Below are positions 1 to 8,344 of a DNA stretch of 61,449 nucleotides, piece by piece. The notes beneath the pieces were generated by a model. The model searched no databases. It was given only the letters and a program-made list of their open reading frames with translations, and was not told the origin of the DNA. The translations under genes were made by a program, and so were the position numbers. Source of the stretch: Aerophototrophica crusticola (GTDB lineage Bacteria; Pseudomonadota; Alphaproteobacteria; Azospirillales; Azospirillaceae); NCBI GenBank assembly GCA_001939945.1, contig MOEB01000019.1:1-61449 (forward strand), read 5' to 3'. Each line of letters begins with the position of its first letter. The stretch's first letter is position 1.

Positions 1-276
1 GGGCTGGCCGCGCAGGCCCTGGGCCGCGGCGCGGGCCGCGGCACCGCCATCGGCCACGCCGGGCACGGCGGCCTTGTTGATGATGCGCTTGGCCGGCTTG
101 ACCTCGACCGCCACATCCTTGCCCCGGCCGTGCGAGAACTGCTGCCGCACGACTCCCTGTCCGCCCCCGGCGGGGGGCTGGCCGGCGGGCTTCTTCGCCC
201 CGCCCAGCGCCAGCGTGGGGCGACCACCCAGGCTCAGTACTTTCTTGTCGCGGTTCTGGTCGTTGGTATCGCTCAT
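1..276 (-). CDS. infB: Translation initiation factor IF-2, N-terminal fragment (cut by window edge)
   Basis: Only the first 92 codons are in the window. The protein starts MSDTNDQNRDKKVLSLGGR and continues with VRQQFSHGRGKDVAVEVK, the conserved extreme N-terminus of alphaproteobacterial IF-2 (GTPase that recruits initiator tRNA to the 30S subunit). The GTP-binding core lies outside the window. The ATG overlaps the stop codon of the upstream ylxR-like gene as ATGA, so the two are translationally coupled. Position as last visible gene of rimP-nusA-ylxR-infB supports the call. Confidence 0.93.
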   Translation of the reverse strand, partial: MSDTNDQNRDKKVLSLGGRPTLALGGAKKPAGQPPAGGGQGVVRQQFSHGRGKDVAVEVKPAKRIINKAAVPGVADGGAAARAAAQGLRGQP

Positions 277-1016
277 CCGAAATCCGATCCCTCGTCCGGG
301 CCCTGCGCAACGGGACCCATACCTTCAAGCGCCGCCATCCGTTCAACCTCGCGGAGCAGGCGCTGCGCCAGCGGACCGGCCGCCAACACCGCGTGAACCG
401 CGTCTTCCCGTCCCAGGGCCGGCCCCAGTTCCGCCCGGTCGAAACGATCGACCAGCGGCACCTGACGCGCCAAAGCCAAAGGACGCAGCTTGGACCGGCC
501 ATCGGCCGACCCGTCCCGCGCCTCCAGCCAAATCCCCACCGGCTTGGCACCGGCCCCGGGGCGGCCCATCAGGCCTGACCGGAGCGACGCCTGCACCTTC
601 TCGAACCCCGCGATGGCGCCGCCGCCCTTCCGGGCCAACCCCACCAACTCCAGGGCCCTCCGCCGGACAAGCTGGCGTACCATCGCCAGCAGCCCGGGGT
701 CCGCCTTGACCGCCCGTCGGGCCGCCTTGGAGAACAGGCCCTTCGACAGGGCCTTTTCAACCATGGCGGGGTCCGCCGTCAACCACAGCCCACGTCCGGG
801 CAGGGTTTCCTCCACGTCGGGCACGACCGTGCCCTCGGGGGAGATGACGAAGCGGACCATCCGGTCCTTTTCCTGTACCCGGCCGGAAGCGACGCACCGC
901 CTGAGCGGGCTCCGCTTCCCGGCCGGGGACTCCGGCTCATCGGCCATCGCCTCCGGCTCCAGCACCTCCGGCAGGAGGGGCGGGCCCGGGGGCGGGGTGG
1001 AAGGGTCGGGCGCCAT
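273..1016 (-). CDS. YlxR/DUF448 family RNA-binding protein
   Basis: A 247-residue protein whose centre (SPLRRCVASGRVQEKDRMVRF, then a GRGLWLTAD stretch) is the YlxR/DUF448 RNA-binding domain. The C-terminal half (ELVGLARKGGGAIAGFEKVQ) resembles an L7Ae-like region, as in the long YlxR proteins of alphaproteobacteria. The family sits between nusA and infB in most bacteria and has been linked to RNA binding and RNase P regulation. ATG at 1016 is preferred over an in-frame GTG six bases upstream, because a GGGGAGG ribosome-binding site lies 5 nt before the ATG and would overlap the GTG. The first 30 residues are proline-rich and probably disordered. Confidence 0.9.
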   Translation of the reverse strand: MAPDPSTPPPGPPLLPEVLEPEAMADEPESPAGKRSPLRRCVASGRVQEKDRMVRFVISPEGTVVPDVEETLPGRGLWLTADPAMVEKALSKGLFSKAARRAVKADPGLLAMVRQLVRRRALELVGLARKGGGAIAGFEKVQASLRSGLMGRPGAGAKPVGIWLEARDGSADGRSKLRPLALARQVPLVDRFDRAELGPALGREDAVHAVLAAGPLAQRLLREVERMAALEGMGPVAQGPDEGSDFG

Positions 1017-1044
1017 GGGCACCTCCCCGTCCCGGCCCGGGGCC

Positions 1045-2535
1045 TCAGGCCCCGGCCCCGTCCTCGAACCAGTGGGCGCGGGCGGCCATGATCACCTCGT
1101 TGGCCACGTCCATGCCCATCTCGTCCTTGCCGACGATGTCCACCAGCTCGTCGCCTGCCAGGTCGGCCAGGTCGTCCAGGGTCTTCACGCCCTTCTCGCC
1201 CAGCTTCACCAGCATGGCCGGCGTCAGCGCCTCGATGGCCGCCACCTCCTCGGTGACACCCAGTTCCCGGCGCTTGCCGTCCAGGATCTCGTTCTGCTGC
1301 TCCAGGTAGGCCTGGGCGCGGTTCTGAAGCTCCGCGGCGACATCCTCGTCGAAGGCGTCGATAGCCGTCAGCTCACCCAGGTCGACGAAGGCGATCTCCT
1401 CCACGGAGCTGAAGCCCTCGTTGACCAGCAGATGGGCGATCATGTCGTCCACGTCCAGGGCTTCCATGAACATCTGCGTGCGGGTCGAGACCTCGCTCTG
1501 CCGACGCTCGCGCTCCTCGGCCTCGGTCAGGATGTCGATGGTCCAGCCGGTGAGCTGGGATGCCAGCCGGACGTTCTGGCCGCGGCGGCCGATGGCCAGC
1601 GACAGCTGGTCGTCGGGCACCACCACCTCGATCTTGCCGGTCTCCTCGTCCAGCACGACCTTCGCCACCTCGGCCGGGGCCAGGGCGTTCACCACGAAGG
1701 TGGCCGGGTCCGGGCGCCAGGGGATGATGTCGATCTTCTCGCCCTGCAGCTCGCCCACCACGGCCTGGACGCGGCTGCCGCGCATGCCGACGCAGGCGCC
1801 GACGGGATCGATGCTGCTGTCCTTGGAGATGACGGCGATCTTGGCGCGGGAACCGGGGTCGCGGGCCACCGACTTGATCTCGATGATGCCATCATAGATC
1901 TCCGGCACCTCCTGGCGGAACAGGCCGCGCATGAAGTCGCCATGGGTGCGGCTCAGGAAGATCTGCGGCCCGCGCGGCTCGCTGCGTACGTCATAGATCA
2001 GGGCGCGCACGCGGTCGCCGGTCTTGAAGTGCTCACGCGGCAGGCACTCGTCCCGGCGCAGGATCGCCTCCGCCCGGCCAAGGTCGACGGTGACGTTGCC
2101 GTACTCGACCCGCTTGACCAGGCCGTTGACGATCTCGCCCTTGCGGTCCTTGTACTCGTTGAACTGGCGCTCGCGCTCCGCCTCGCGCACCTTCTGCACG
2201 ATGACCTGCTTGGCGGTCTGGGCTGCGATGCGGCCGAAATCGATGGGCGGCAGCGTGTCCACCAGGAAGTCGCCGACCTTGGCGGCCGGGTTCTTCCGCT
2301 TGGCCTTGGCCAGGTCCACCTGCGTGGCCTCGTTCTCCACCGTCTCCACCACCTCCAGGTAGCGGGTCAGCTGGATGTCGCCGGTCTTCCGGTCGATGCG
2401 GGCGCGGATGTCGTGCTCATGCCCGTACTTGGAGCGGCCGGCCTTCTTGATGGCCTCTTCCATGGCCTCGAGCACGTGCTCCTTGTCGATGTTCTTCTCG
2501 CGGGCGACCGCGTCGGCTACCTGAAGCAGTTCCAT
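1045..2535 (-). CDS. nusA: Transcription termination/antitermination protein NusA
   Basis: A 496-residue NusA that binds RNA polymerase and modulates pausing, termination and antitermination. Visible domains: N-terminal polymerase-binding domain (1-130), S1 domain (about 135-200), KH1 with [11 protein letters not shown] (246-256), KH2 with [13 protein letters not shown] (313-325), then a C-terminal helical region with two acidic repeats (about 350-496), the long form typical of Proteobacteria. It follows rimP by 59 bp and precedes ylxR by 28 bp in one transcription unit. Autoregulation of this operon is known in other bacteria, and the leader hairpin upstream of rimP fits that. Confidence 0.97.
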   Translation of the reverse strand: MELLQVADAVAREKNIDKEHVLEAMEEAIKKAGRSKYGHEHDIRARIDRKTGDIQLTRYLEVVETVENEATQVDLAKAKRKNPAAKVGDFLVDTLPPIDFGRIAAQTAKQVIVQKVREAERERQFNEYKDRKGEIVNGLVKRVEYGNVTVDLGRAEAILRRDECLPREHFKTGDRVRALIYDVRSEPRGPQIFLSRTHGDFMRGLFRQEVPEIYDGIIEIKSVARDPGSRAKIAVISKDSSIDPVGACVGMRGSRVQAVVGELQGEKIDIIPWRPDPATFVVNALAPAEVAKVVLDEETGKIEVVVPDDQLSLAIGRRGQNVRLASQLTGWTIDILTEAEERERRQSEVSTRTQMFMEALDVDDMIAHLLVNEGFSSVEEIAFVDLGELTAIDAFDEDVAAELQNRAQAYLEQQNEILDGKRRELGVTEEVAAIEALTPAMLVKLGEKGVKTLDDLADLAGDELVDIVGKDEMGMDVANEVIMAARAHWFEDGAGA

Positions 2536-2594
2536 CCTGGCGAACCTTGACTGGTTTTCCCGACCCTTGGACCCCTGTGCCGCCGTTCCGGCGG

Positions 2595-3278
2595 TCAGGC
2601 GCCTTGGGCCCCGTTGTCGTCCATATCGTCCGGCGTGTCCGGACCCACCTGGAGCAGGCCGGTCTTGCGCTTCGGCTTGTCCTTCTTCGGCTTGGCGCCC
2701 TTCTTGGCCGGCCTCTCGGCGGCCGCGGGCGGCGCCACGTCCATCAGGGCACCCTCGGTCCCGGCGGCCAGCCCCTGGGCGGCCGCGGCGGCCTCCAGCA
2801 AGCGTTCCGTCAGTTCCAGCTTGGCCTTGGCGACCAGGACGAAGGGCACGCGGGCGACCGGCACCTCCTCACCCTTCTTCTTGGGCTCCAGCCGGACCAG
2901 CACGTCCTCACCCTCCGTGCCTTCCAACAGGCCACGGAAGCGTTTGCGCCCGTCCACGGGGGCGCTGGTCTCGATCCGGGCGTCGAAGCCGCGGAAGCGG
3001 GCGAAATCCTTCAGCCGGGTCAGCGGCCGGTCGATGCCGGGGCTGCTGACCTCCAGCGTGTAGGCGCTCTCGATGGGGTCGTCCACCGCCAGCAGGGTGG
3101 CGATGGTGCGGCTGATCTCCGCGCAGTCATCCACGGTCATGGCGCGGCCATCGGTGCGCTCCGCCATGACCTGCAGCACGGGGCGCTCGGTACCGGTCAG
3201 CCGCAGGCGCACAAGCTCATAGCCCATGGCCTCCACCGACGGCCCCACCATCCCACCGATCCGCTGCACCACGTCCAT
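2595..3278 (-). CDS. rimP: Ribosome maturation factor RimP
   Basis: A 227-residue RimP, needed for 30S subunit maturation. The N-terminal domain carries GYELVRLRLTG and the conserved LEVSSPGIDRPL segment; the C-terminal SH3-like domain contains KRFRGLLEG. The tail from about residue 180 is an added lysine- and alanine-rich extension (KKGAKPKKDKPKRK), longer than the roughly 150 residues of the E. coli protein and probably disordered. It is the first gene of the rimP-nusA-ylxR-infB operon. Confidence 0.95.
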   Translation of the reverse strand: MDVVQRIGGMVGPSVEAMGYELVRLRLTGTERPVLQVMAERTDGRAMTVDDCAEISRTIATLLAVDDPIESAYTLEVSSPGIDRPLTRLKDFARFRGFDARIETSAPVDGRKRFRGLLEGTEGEDVLVRLEPKKKGEEVPVARVPFVLVAKAKLELTERLLEAAAAAQGLAAGTEGALMDVAPPAAAERPAKKGAKPKKDKPKRKTGLLQVGPDTPDDMDDNGAQGA

Positions 3279-3335
3279 GCGTCTGTGTCACCCCTGGAGA
3301 CAGGGCCCTCCGGAGAACCCGGGGCCCAGATAAAC

Positions 3336-3360
3336 AAAAAGGCGGGCCAAAGGCCCACCC
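3336..3360 (-). terminator. Terminator-like hairpin in the rimP leader (possible attenuator)
   Basis: On the minus strand GGTGGGCC-TTT-GGCCCGCC forms an 8-bp stem (one U-G pair) followed directly by TTTTTG. It points into rimP and lies about 57 nt upstream of the rimP start, so it would stop transcription entering the operon. A second stem (3371-3376 with 3390-3395, CCAGCC/GGCTGG) lies just upstream. A TATATA box candidate (3423-3428) without a clear -35 would start transcription ahead of both. Control of the nusA operon by leader termination is inference. Confidence 0.5.
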
Positions 3361-3570
3361 GCAAAGCAGACCAGCCGCGCCAACCGAGGGGCTGGCCGGT
3401 CCGTATGGGATACGTTGACCCCTATATAGAGCGGTTCGCGCCGGGGGGGAAGGGGAATCGCACCGGGCCGGCAGGTTCTCCGCCGCGGATGGTTCGCCGC
3501 CGCCGCGAATGGCCCTTTCCCAGGCGTTGGCGTCGGGGCAGGCTACCCCTTTCCCGTGGGGGAGGGGGCG

Positions 3571-4182
3571 ATGGGCCAGGAATGCGCGACTGTCTGCCGC
3601 TGGGACGGCAAGGTGTCCGAGGGCAAGGCGCTGCTGGAGGGGGACCATCTGCTGTTCCGCGGCGGTTTCCGGCTGCGCATCCTGTTCAGGGAATTGACCG
3701 GCGCGGAGACGGCCGATGGCAAGCTCATCCTATCCACCCCTTGCCTGGGCCGGGTGGAGCTGGACATCGGGGCGAAGGCGGGGGACTGGCTGCGCCGCAT
3801 CCGCAACCCCAGGGGCCTCTTGGACAAGCTGGGGCTGAAGCCCGGCGACAAGGTGGACATGCTGGGCGCCGACCCGGACCCGGTCCTGTCCGCCGTCCTG
3901 GACGCCGCCGGCATCGCGCCCGACCGTCTAGCAGCCCCGCGTCCCGACGTACCCTGGGTCCTGCTGACCGCCACCGGCCCCGCTCACCTGGACCTGGTCC
4001 CGGCCATCGCCGAGACACTCGGTCCCAAGTCGGCCCTGTGGGTGCTGTTCCCTAAAGGCGGCAGGGCCTTCCCGGAGTCGCTGCTCCGGGACACGGCCCG
4101 CGGGGCAGGATTGGCGGACATAAAGACCTGTGCGGTGTCGGAGGTGACGACGGCGCTGAAGTGGGGGCGGCGGAAAGGATGA
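3571..4182 (+). CDS. DUF3052-like protein of unknown function
   Basis: A 203-residue soluble protein. The N-terminal half (RFRLRILFRELTG, LSTPCLGRVELDIGAKAGDWLRRI) is not a domain I can name. The C-terminal half (WVLLTATGPAHLDLVPAI, then ALWVLFPKGGRAFPESLLRDTARGAG and TALKW) resembles DUF3052 proteins, which show the same pattern of a WV-FPKG strand, a helix and a final TALK motif. ATG at 3571 is chosen because GGAGG precedes it by 5 nt; a GTG at 3556 is open but lies upstream of that site. It is divergent from rimP. No reaction can be assigned. Confidence 0.7.
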   Translation: MGQECATVCRWDGKVSEGKALLEGDHLLFRGGFRLRILFRELTGAETADGKLILSTPCLGRVELDIGAKAGDWLRRIRNPRGLLDKLGLKPGDKVDMLGADPDPVLSAVLDAAGIAPDRLAAPRPDVPWVLLTATGPAHLDLVPAIAETLGPKSALWVLFPKGGRAFPESLLRDTARGAGLADIKTCAVSEVTTALKWGRRKG

Positions 4183-4218
4183 GGCTCGGTCCGTGGTGTG
4201 CATCGCGCGGCCAAACCC

Positions 4219-4260
4219 CAGTCGCCGCCGGGGCGTGTCTACGGTCAGCGTAAACACGCC
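4219..4260. repeat. Composite hairpin repeat, truncated copy E
   Basis: The segment CAGTCGCCGCCGG followed by a hairpin (GGCGTGT ... ACACGCC) matches the 3' part of the copy at 30283-30430 (CAGTCGCCGCCGG then GAGCGTGTTCAC/GTGAACACGCTC). The preceding bases GCGCGGCC also match the family. It lies in the 121-bp gap before the ABC1 kinase gene. The stem differs from the other copies while staying self-complementary. Confidence 0.5.
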
Positions 4261-4303
4261 TTAAGCCCTCGCCGAACGCACTCCGGAGCACCATCTTCCT
4301 GCC

Positions 4304-5647
4304 ATGACGGACGAACAGAGCACCTTGCAAGGTCGGCTTGCCCGCTACGCGCGGGTCGGCACGGCCATGGGCGGCATCGCGGCGCGGGTGGCGGGTGAGC
4401 GCTTCCTGGGCATGAGGCTGGAACGGGACGCCCACGCGGCCGAGCTGCGCCAAGCCTTGGGTGGGCTGAAGGGCCCCCTGATGAAGGTGGCGCAGATTCT
4501 GTCCACCATCCCCGATGCCCTGCCGCAGGAATATGTGCAGGAGCTGGCCCAGCTCCAGGCGGACGCGCCACCCATGGGCTGGCCCTTTGTCAAGCGCCGC
4601 ATGGCGGCGGAGCTGGGGCCGGACTGGCAGTCCAAGTTCCAGAGCTTCGAGAAGGAGGCCGCCTCGGCCGCCTCACTGGGCCAGGTGCACCGGGCCGTGG
4701 CGCCGGACGGCACCGCGCTGGCCTGCAAGCTGCAGTACCCGGACATGCAGTCGGCGGTGGAGGCGGACCTGAAGCAGCTCAAGCTGCTGTTCGGCGTCTA
4801 TGCCCGCTACGACAAGGCCATCCGCACCGACCAGATCCATGCGGAGATCGGCGACCGCCTGCGGGAGGAGCTGGACTATGCCCAAGAGGCCAAGCACATG
4901 GACCTCTACGCCCGCATGCTGGACGGGGTGGAGGGGGTGCATATCCCCCAGGTGGTGCCGGGGCTGTCGACCAAGCGCCTGTTGAGCATGAGCTGGGTGG
5001 AGGGGCGCAAGATCATCGCCTTCAAGGAGGCGGAGCTGGAGGTGCGCAACCGCATCGCCATGAACATGTTCCGCGCCTGGTACGTGCCCTTCTACTGCTA
5101 CGGCGTCATCCACGGCGACCCGCATCTGGGAAACTACACGGTCCGGCCGGACCACGACATCAACCTGCTGGATTTCGGCTGCATCCGGGTCTTCCCGCCG
5201 CGCTTCGTCCATGGGGTGATCGAGCTGTACGAGGCCATCCGCACCGATGACGAGGCCCGCGCCGTCCACGCCTATGAGGCCTGGGGCTTCAAGAACATCA
5301 GCAAGCAGATGGTGGAGGTGCTGAACATCTGGGCCAAGTTCGTCTACGCCCCCATCCTGGAGGACCGCACCCGCACCATCGAGGAGACGAACAACGGCCG
5401 CTACGGCCAAGCCACCGCCGCCAAGGTGCACATGGCCCTGCGGGAGGTGGGCGGGGTGGAGATCCCCCGTGAGTTCGTCTTCATGGACCGCGCCGCCATC
5501 GGCCTGGGCAGCGTCTTCCTGCACCTGAAGGCGGAGATCAACTGGTATCGCCAGTTCCACGAGCTGATCGCCGGCTTCGACGTGGACGCCTTGTCCCGCC
5601 GGCAGGCGGAGGCCCTGGCAGTGGTGGGGCTGGCGGCGCGGCACTGA
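4304..5647 (+). CDS. ABC1/UbiB-family atypical protein kinase
   Basis: A 447-residue member of the AarF/ABC1/UbiB (ADCK) family, ATPase-like kinases that support ubiquinone biosynthesis or lipid handling. Visible motifs: an N-terminal extension with KVAQ (61-64) where the family has KxGQ, an alanine-rich loop ASAASLGQVH (about 119-128) in place of the usual glycine loop, the VAIK-type lysine in ACKLQYP (K142), catalytic loop HGDPHLGNY (270-278) and metal-binding LLDFG (288-292). It lacks the C-terminal transmembrane helices of classical UbiB. A coq7 gene lies 26 kb away, so ubiquinone biosynthesis is possible, but this branch could have another substrate. No strong ribosome-binding site precedes the ATG. 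Confidence 0.87.
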   Translation: MTDEQSTLQGRLARYARVGTAMGGIAARVAGERFLGMRLERDAHAAELRQALGGLKGPLMKVAQILSTIPDALPQEYVQELAQLQADAPPMGWPFVKRRMAAELGPDWQSKFQSFEKEAASAASLGQVHRAVAPDGTALACKLQYPDMQSAVEADLKQLKLLFGVYARYDKAIRTDQIHAEIGDRLREELDYAQEAKHMDLYARMLDGVEGVHIPQVVPGLSTKRLLSMSWVEGRKIIAFKEAELEVRNRIAMNMFRAWYVPFYCYGVIHGDPHLGNYTVRPDHDINLLDFGCIRVFPPRFVHGVIELYEAIRTDDEARAVHAYEAWGFKNISKQMVEVLNIWAKFVYAPILEDRTRTIEETNNGRYGQATAAKVHMALREVGGVEIPREFVFMDRAAIGLGSVFLHLKAEINWYRQFHELIAGFDVDALSRRQAEALAVVGLAARH

Positions 5648-5669
5648 AGGCGCCGCCGCCAGCCCCACC
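5623..5669. terminator. Bidirectional hairpin between convergent genes
   Basis: A perfect 15-bp stem, GGTGGGGCTGGCGGC (5623-5637) with its complement at 5655-5669 and a 17-nt loop, straddles the stop codon of the ABC1 kinase gene and the convergent end of the next gene (stop at 5677). There is no U-tract on either side, so it may act by RNA folding or 3'-end protection rather than as a classical intrinsic terminator. Confidence 0.5.
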
Positions 5670-5676
5670 GACATGC

Positions 5677-6054
5677 TTACTCGTACGTCGCCCAGGTCTC
5701 ACCGCTCTTGCGGTTGTAGCTGATGGCGATCTTGGAGACGGTGCAGAGGTCGAAGTTGTCCCACTCCGCCTCTTCGCCATCATCATAGATGACCTTCAGG
5801 TCCCACTTGCAGGACTTTTCCTTGCGGCTGAAGACGATGTCCACGGCGGTGCCGTCGGGCAGCACGTCACGACCCAGGATGTCCTCTTCCCAGGAGGAAG
5901 ACTTGCTGGGGGCGACATAGACCTCGCTAATGGTGTAGCCGGTCTTGTTCAGCAGGGAGAAATTCTGCTTGCCGTCGGCCAGGGCCGTGCCCGGCAGCAT
6001 GGCCATCGCCCCAAGCACCAGGCCCGTGGCCGCCCAAGTCCCCATTCCCCGCAT
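5677..6054 (-). CDS. Small exported protein of unknown function
   Basis: A 125-residue protein with a signal peptide (MRGMGTWAATGLVLGAMAM followed by LPGTALADG, cleavage likely after ALA, residues 24-26). The mature part, about 100 residues, is rich in short beta-strand patterns (NFSLLNKTGYTISEVYVAPS, then WEEDILGRDVLPDGTAVDIVF) and contains two cysteines (KSCKWDLK, FDLCTV) that could pair in the periplasm. This resembles a widespread alphaproteobacterial family of small periplasmic beta-sandwich proteins without known function. ATG at 6054 is supported by AGGGGG 5 nt upstream. A longer open frame reaching 6612 is a shadow of the neighbouring gene. Confidence 0.8.
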   Translation of the reverse strand: MRGMGTWAATGLVLGAMAMLPGTALADGKQNFSLLNKTGYTISEVYVAPSKSSSWEEDILGRDVLPDGTAVDIVFSRKEKSCKWDLKVIYDDGEEAEWDNFDLCTVSKIAISYNRKSGETWATYE

Positions 6055-6145
6055 GATACCCCCTATGAAGATGACTCGGGCTTGTTGCCCGCGCCTGGGA
6101 GGGTAGGGGATTAAGCCTTTTGGCGGAAGTCCATACTTTCGGATG

Positions 6146-7393
6146 TCAAGCGACCAATTTGCGCTCGGCAGTGACGGCCGCTGCGGCATCCAGGACCGCC
6201 ACCTGGCGGCTGCCCGCGGCGTCTGTGTCCAGCGCGAGGAACCGGCCCGTTGGGTCCCAGCGGGGGATGGGGGCCATGGCCGCGTCGGCTCCCGCATGCA
6301 GGCGGGCCACGGCCAGCACCCTGTCCCCGTCCAGGTCGGCCAGCCGGATGGTCCGCAGGGCCCGGGCGTCGGCAGCGGCGCCGAGGGCCAACCAGCCCCC
6401 CTGGGGGCGGACCGCCCCGCTGCCGATCCCCTCTCCCGGCAGCAGCAGCGAGGGCGGCGTGCCGCCGGATGCGTCCACTTGCCACAGCCCCGCCTGGATT
6501 GCCTGCCGCCGCCGTACAGGCCGCCACCCGGCGGCCGCCAGCACCAAACGCCGCCGCAGCCGCGCGGGCCTCGGCACCACGGCCCTGCCCCGGGCGATGC
6601 AGAGCCGGTCATCGTCCATCCAGACCGGCGCGCCCCTCACCTCGGCCGCCAGCACCCTCAGGTCACCGCCGTCGGGATCGCAGGACAGCAGCCGTGCCCG
6701 TTCCCCGCCAGACCGGTCCAGGCAACGGTGCAGGAAAGCCAGCCGGGTGCCCGACGGATTCCAGGTCGGGTCGGCCAGCAGGTGGGCAGACAGGGGAAGG
6801 CAAAGCCGTTCCTCCTCGCTGCCGCCCAGGCCCGCCGCCTCCGCGACGCTCACCAGCAACCGGCAGGCGCCGTCCGCCAGATCCATGCGCCACAAGCCGT
6901 CTTCCCGCGGGCAGGGAGCCAGCAGGCCCGGGGCCACCAGCCCGTCCGAAGGCCAGCCGGCAGGTCGTCCCGACAGGTAGTGCCACAGCCGCGCCGGGCT
7001 GGCGCCGACCGAGACCGCCCCGTCGGGGTGCAGGGCCTGTACAGGGAAGGGAAGTTCACGCCGTTCCTCCCGCTCCAGGTCGAACAGCAGGCCGCCGCAC
7101 CGGTCCCCCCGGGGTACCGCCCAGGACAGGGTATTGCCGGGCAGCCAGCGCAGCCAGGCCCCGTCGGCCGGGGTCCAGGCCCGGGTCTGGCCGATGGGTC
7201 GCAGGGTCCCGGCCGCCGGGTCCCACAGGCAGATCCGCGCCGCCCCCGCCAAGCCGGGGGACGGGACCGGCGGCAACTCCAACAATGCCAGCAGCTTGCC
7301 GTCCGCGGACCAGGGCGTTCCGAGCCCGAGCATGTGCGCGTGACCGGCGGGTGTCTCCGCCGTCACGGGGCAGGGCTGGTCCAACGTCTGCAT
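6146..7393 (-). CDS. TolB/WD40-like beta-propeller protein
   Basis: A 415-residue protein without signal peptide or membrane helix. Repeated blade signatures can be read: TPWSADGKLLALLEL, ICLWDPAAGTLRPIG, LWRMDLADGACRLL, PTWNPSGTRLAFLHR, LLSCDPDGGDLRVLA, LWQVDASGGTPPSLL, PRWDPTGRFLALDTD. These match the TolB/PD40 beta-propeller pattern, about six or seven blades. Family members include scaffolds and some carbohydrate-active enzymes; no catalytic residue can be singled out, so a binding role is as likely. The start at 7393 is the first ATG that keeps the first blade intact; the ribosome-binding site is weak. It is followed by a repeat element rather than an operon partner. Confidence 0.72.
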   Translation of the reverse strand: MQTLDQPCPVTAETPAGHAHMLGLGTPWSADGKLLALLELPPVPSPGLAGAARICLWDPAAGTLRPIGQTRAWTPADGAWLRWLPGNTLSWAVPRGDRCGGLLFDLEREERRELPFPVQALHPDGAVSVGASPARLWHYLSGRPAGWPSDGLVAPGLLAPCPREDGLWRMDLADGACRLLVSVAEAAGLGGSEEERLCLPLSAHLLADPTWNPSGTRLAFLHRCLDRSGGERARLLSCDPDGGDLRVLAAEVRGAPVWMDDDRLCIARGRAVVPRPARLRRRLVLAAAGWRPVRRRQAIQAGLWQVDASGGTPPSLLLPGEGIGSGAVRPQGGWLALGAAADARALRTIRLADLDGDRVLAVARLHAGADAAMAPIPRWDPTGRFLALDTDAAGSRQVAVLDAAAAVTAERKLVA

Positions 7394-7528
7394 GGGTCGA
7401 TATCCGGTGGCGGCGTCCCCGGATAGAGGACACCCGACTACCAGGGATAACGCCTCCCGCGCGCCGCGGACCCCTGGCCGGGCGGGTAGGGGTCCGGCTT
7501 CTTTCGGGGTAAATCGGTCGGGCCGGGC

Positions 7529-7632
7529 CCGTTTCCAGCTGACTGGAGACGGGCCTGGGTGCTCGTGTCCCTTGATCGCCAGCGCCGCATCCGCGGGCTT
7601 GGCTTGCGCGTACATGGGTGCGCGCGGCCGCC
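7529..7632. repeat. Composite hairpin repeat, copy A
   Basis: Between the glutathione transferase and beta-propeller genes. It contains a first hairpin (GCCCGTTTCCAG/CTGGAGACGGGC, 7529-7556), the conserved linker CGTGTCCCTTGATCGCC, a stem with loop ATCC (GCCGC/GCGG), the GCTTGGCTT linker, and a second hairpin GCGCGTAC-ATGG-GTGCGCGC. The same order recurs at about 23.2, 30.4 and 48.9 kb with different stem sequences. Confidence 0.7.
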
Positions 7633-7644
7633 AAGGGCGTCCGG

Positions 7645-8298
7645 TCAGCCCTCGGCCGGCTTGGGCGGGAAATTCCGGGCCCAAAGTTCGGCGATGCGCG
7701 GGTCCTGCTCCGCCCGCTCGGCCGCCGCGACCACGTTGGGCGCCACCTGCCGGATGCGGTCGCGCCGGGGGCGCCAGCGGGTGACCATGGCCACGTACAG
7801 GTCCAGGATGGTCATGGTCTCCCCCAGCAGGAACTGTCCCGGCTTGGGCTTCAGCCCCTGTTCCATCAGCTCCCAGCAGCGCAGGGTGCGGTTAACCGTG
7901 GCCTCCTTCAGCAGGCGCTGCGCGTCCTCCCCGTTGACCCAGCGTTCCGGCACGTCACCCACCGTGTACATGGGATAGATGGCGGCCGGCAGGTACACCA
8001 GCCAGCGCAGGAAGGTGGGCCGCAGCGGGTCGCCCGGCTCGGGTGCCAGCCCACTGCCCGGGTGCCTCTCCAGCAGCCACAGGATGATGGCCACGCTCTC
8101 CGTCAGCACCGTGCCGTCGGGCAGCAGGACCGTGGGCACCTGCATCAGGGGATTGGCCTGTTGCAGCCGTTCCAGGTTGGGGTCGTCCTCGCTGGAGAAG
8201 GGGTCTGCCTCCACCCGCTCATACGGTTCCCCCAGCAGCACGCAGGCCGCTTCCACGATGGTCGAGCCGAAGCCGTCCTTGCCGAACAGGGTCAGCAT
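7645..8298 (-). CDS. Glutathione S-transferase family protein
   Basis: A 217-residue cytosolic GST-like protein. The N-terminal thioredoxin-like half reads MLTLFGKDGFGSTIVEAACVL and contains NPLMQVPTVLLPDGTVLTESVAI, the glutathione-binding cis-Pro (VPT) and ES motif of the fold. The C-terminal helical half follows from about residue 85. Catalytic Ser/Cys/Tyr assignment is uncertain because the usual N-terminal position reads GFGS. ATG at 8298 is fixed by GGGAGG 5 nt upstream. It lies 46 bp downstream of nrdJ on the same strand and may be co-transcribed. The substrate is unknown. Confidence 0.85.
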   Translation of the reverse strand: MLTLFGKDGFGSTIVEAACVLLGEPYERVEADPFSSEDDPNLERLQQANPLMQVPTVLLPDGTVLTESVAIILWLLERHPGSGLAPEPGDPLRPTFLRWLVYLPAAIYPMYTVGDVPERWVNGEDAQRLLKEATVNRTLRCWELMEQGLKPKPGQFLLGETMTILDLYVAMVTRWRPRRDRIRQVAPNVVAAAERAEQDPRIAELWARNFPPKPAEG

Positions 8299-8344
8299 GG
8301 TTCCTCCCGTTTCTGGTTGTCGCGGCGTGAACAGGCCGGGGGGC

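Noticed and set aside
490-2550. A 686-codon plus-strand frame
   Set aside because: It runs antisense through ylxR and nusA, both certain genes; its His/Leu/Asp-rich translation is a typical mirror of high-GC coding DNA.
3415-3428. Plus-strand promoter TTGACC...TATATA
   Set aside because: The two boxes are only 2 bp apart on that strand, too close for a sigma-70 promoter.
5677-6612. A 311-residue version of the small exported protein
   Set aside because: The extra N-terminal part is a shadow of the beta-propeller gene; the ATG at 6054 has its own ribosome-binding site and a proper signal peptide.
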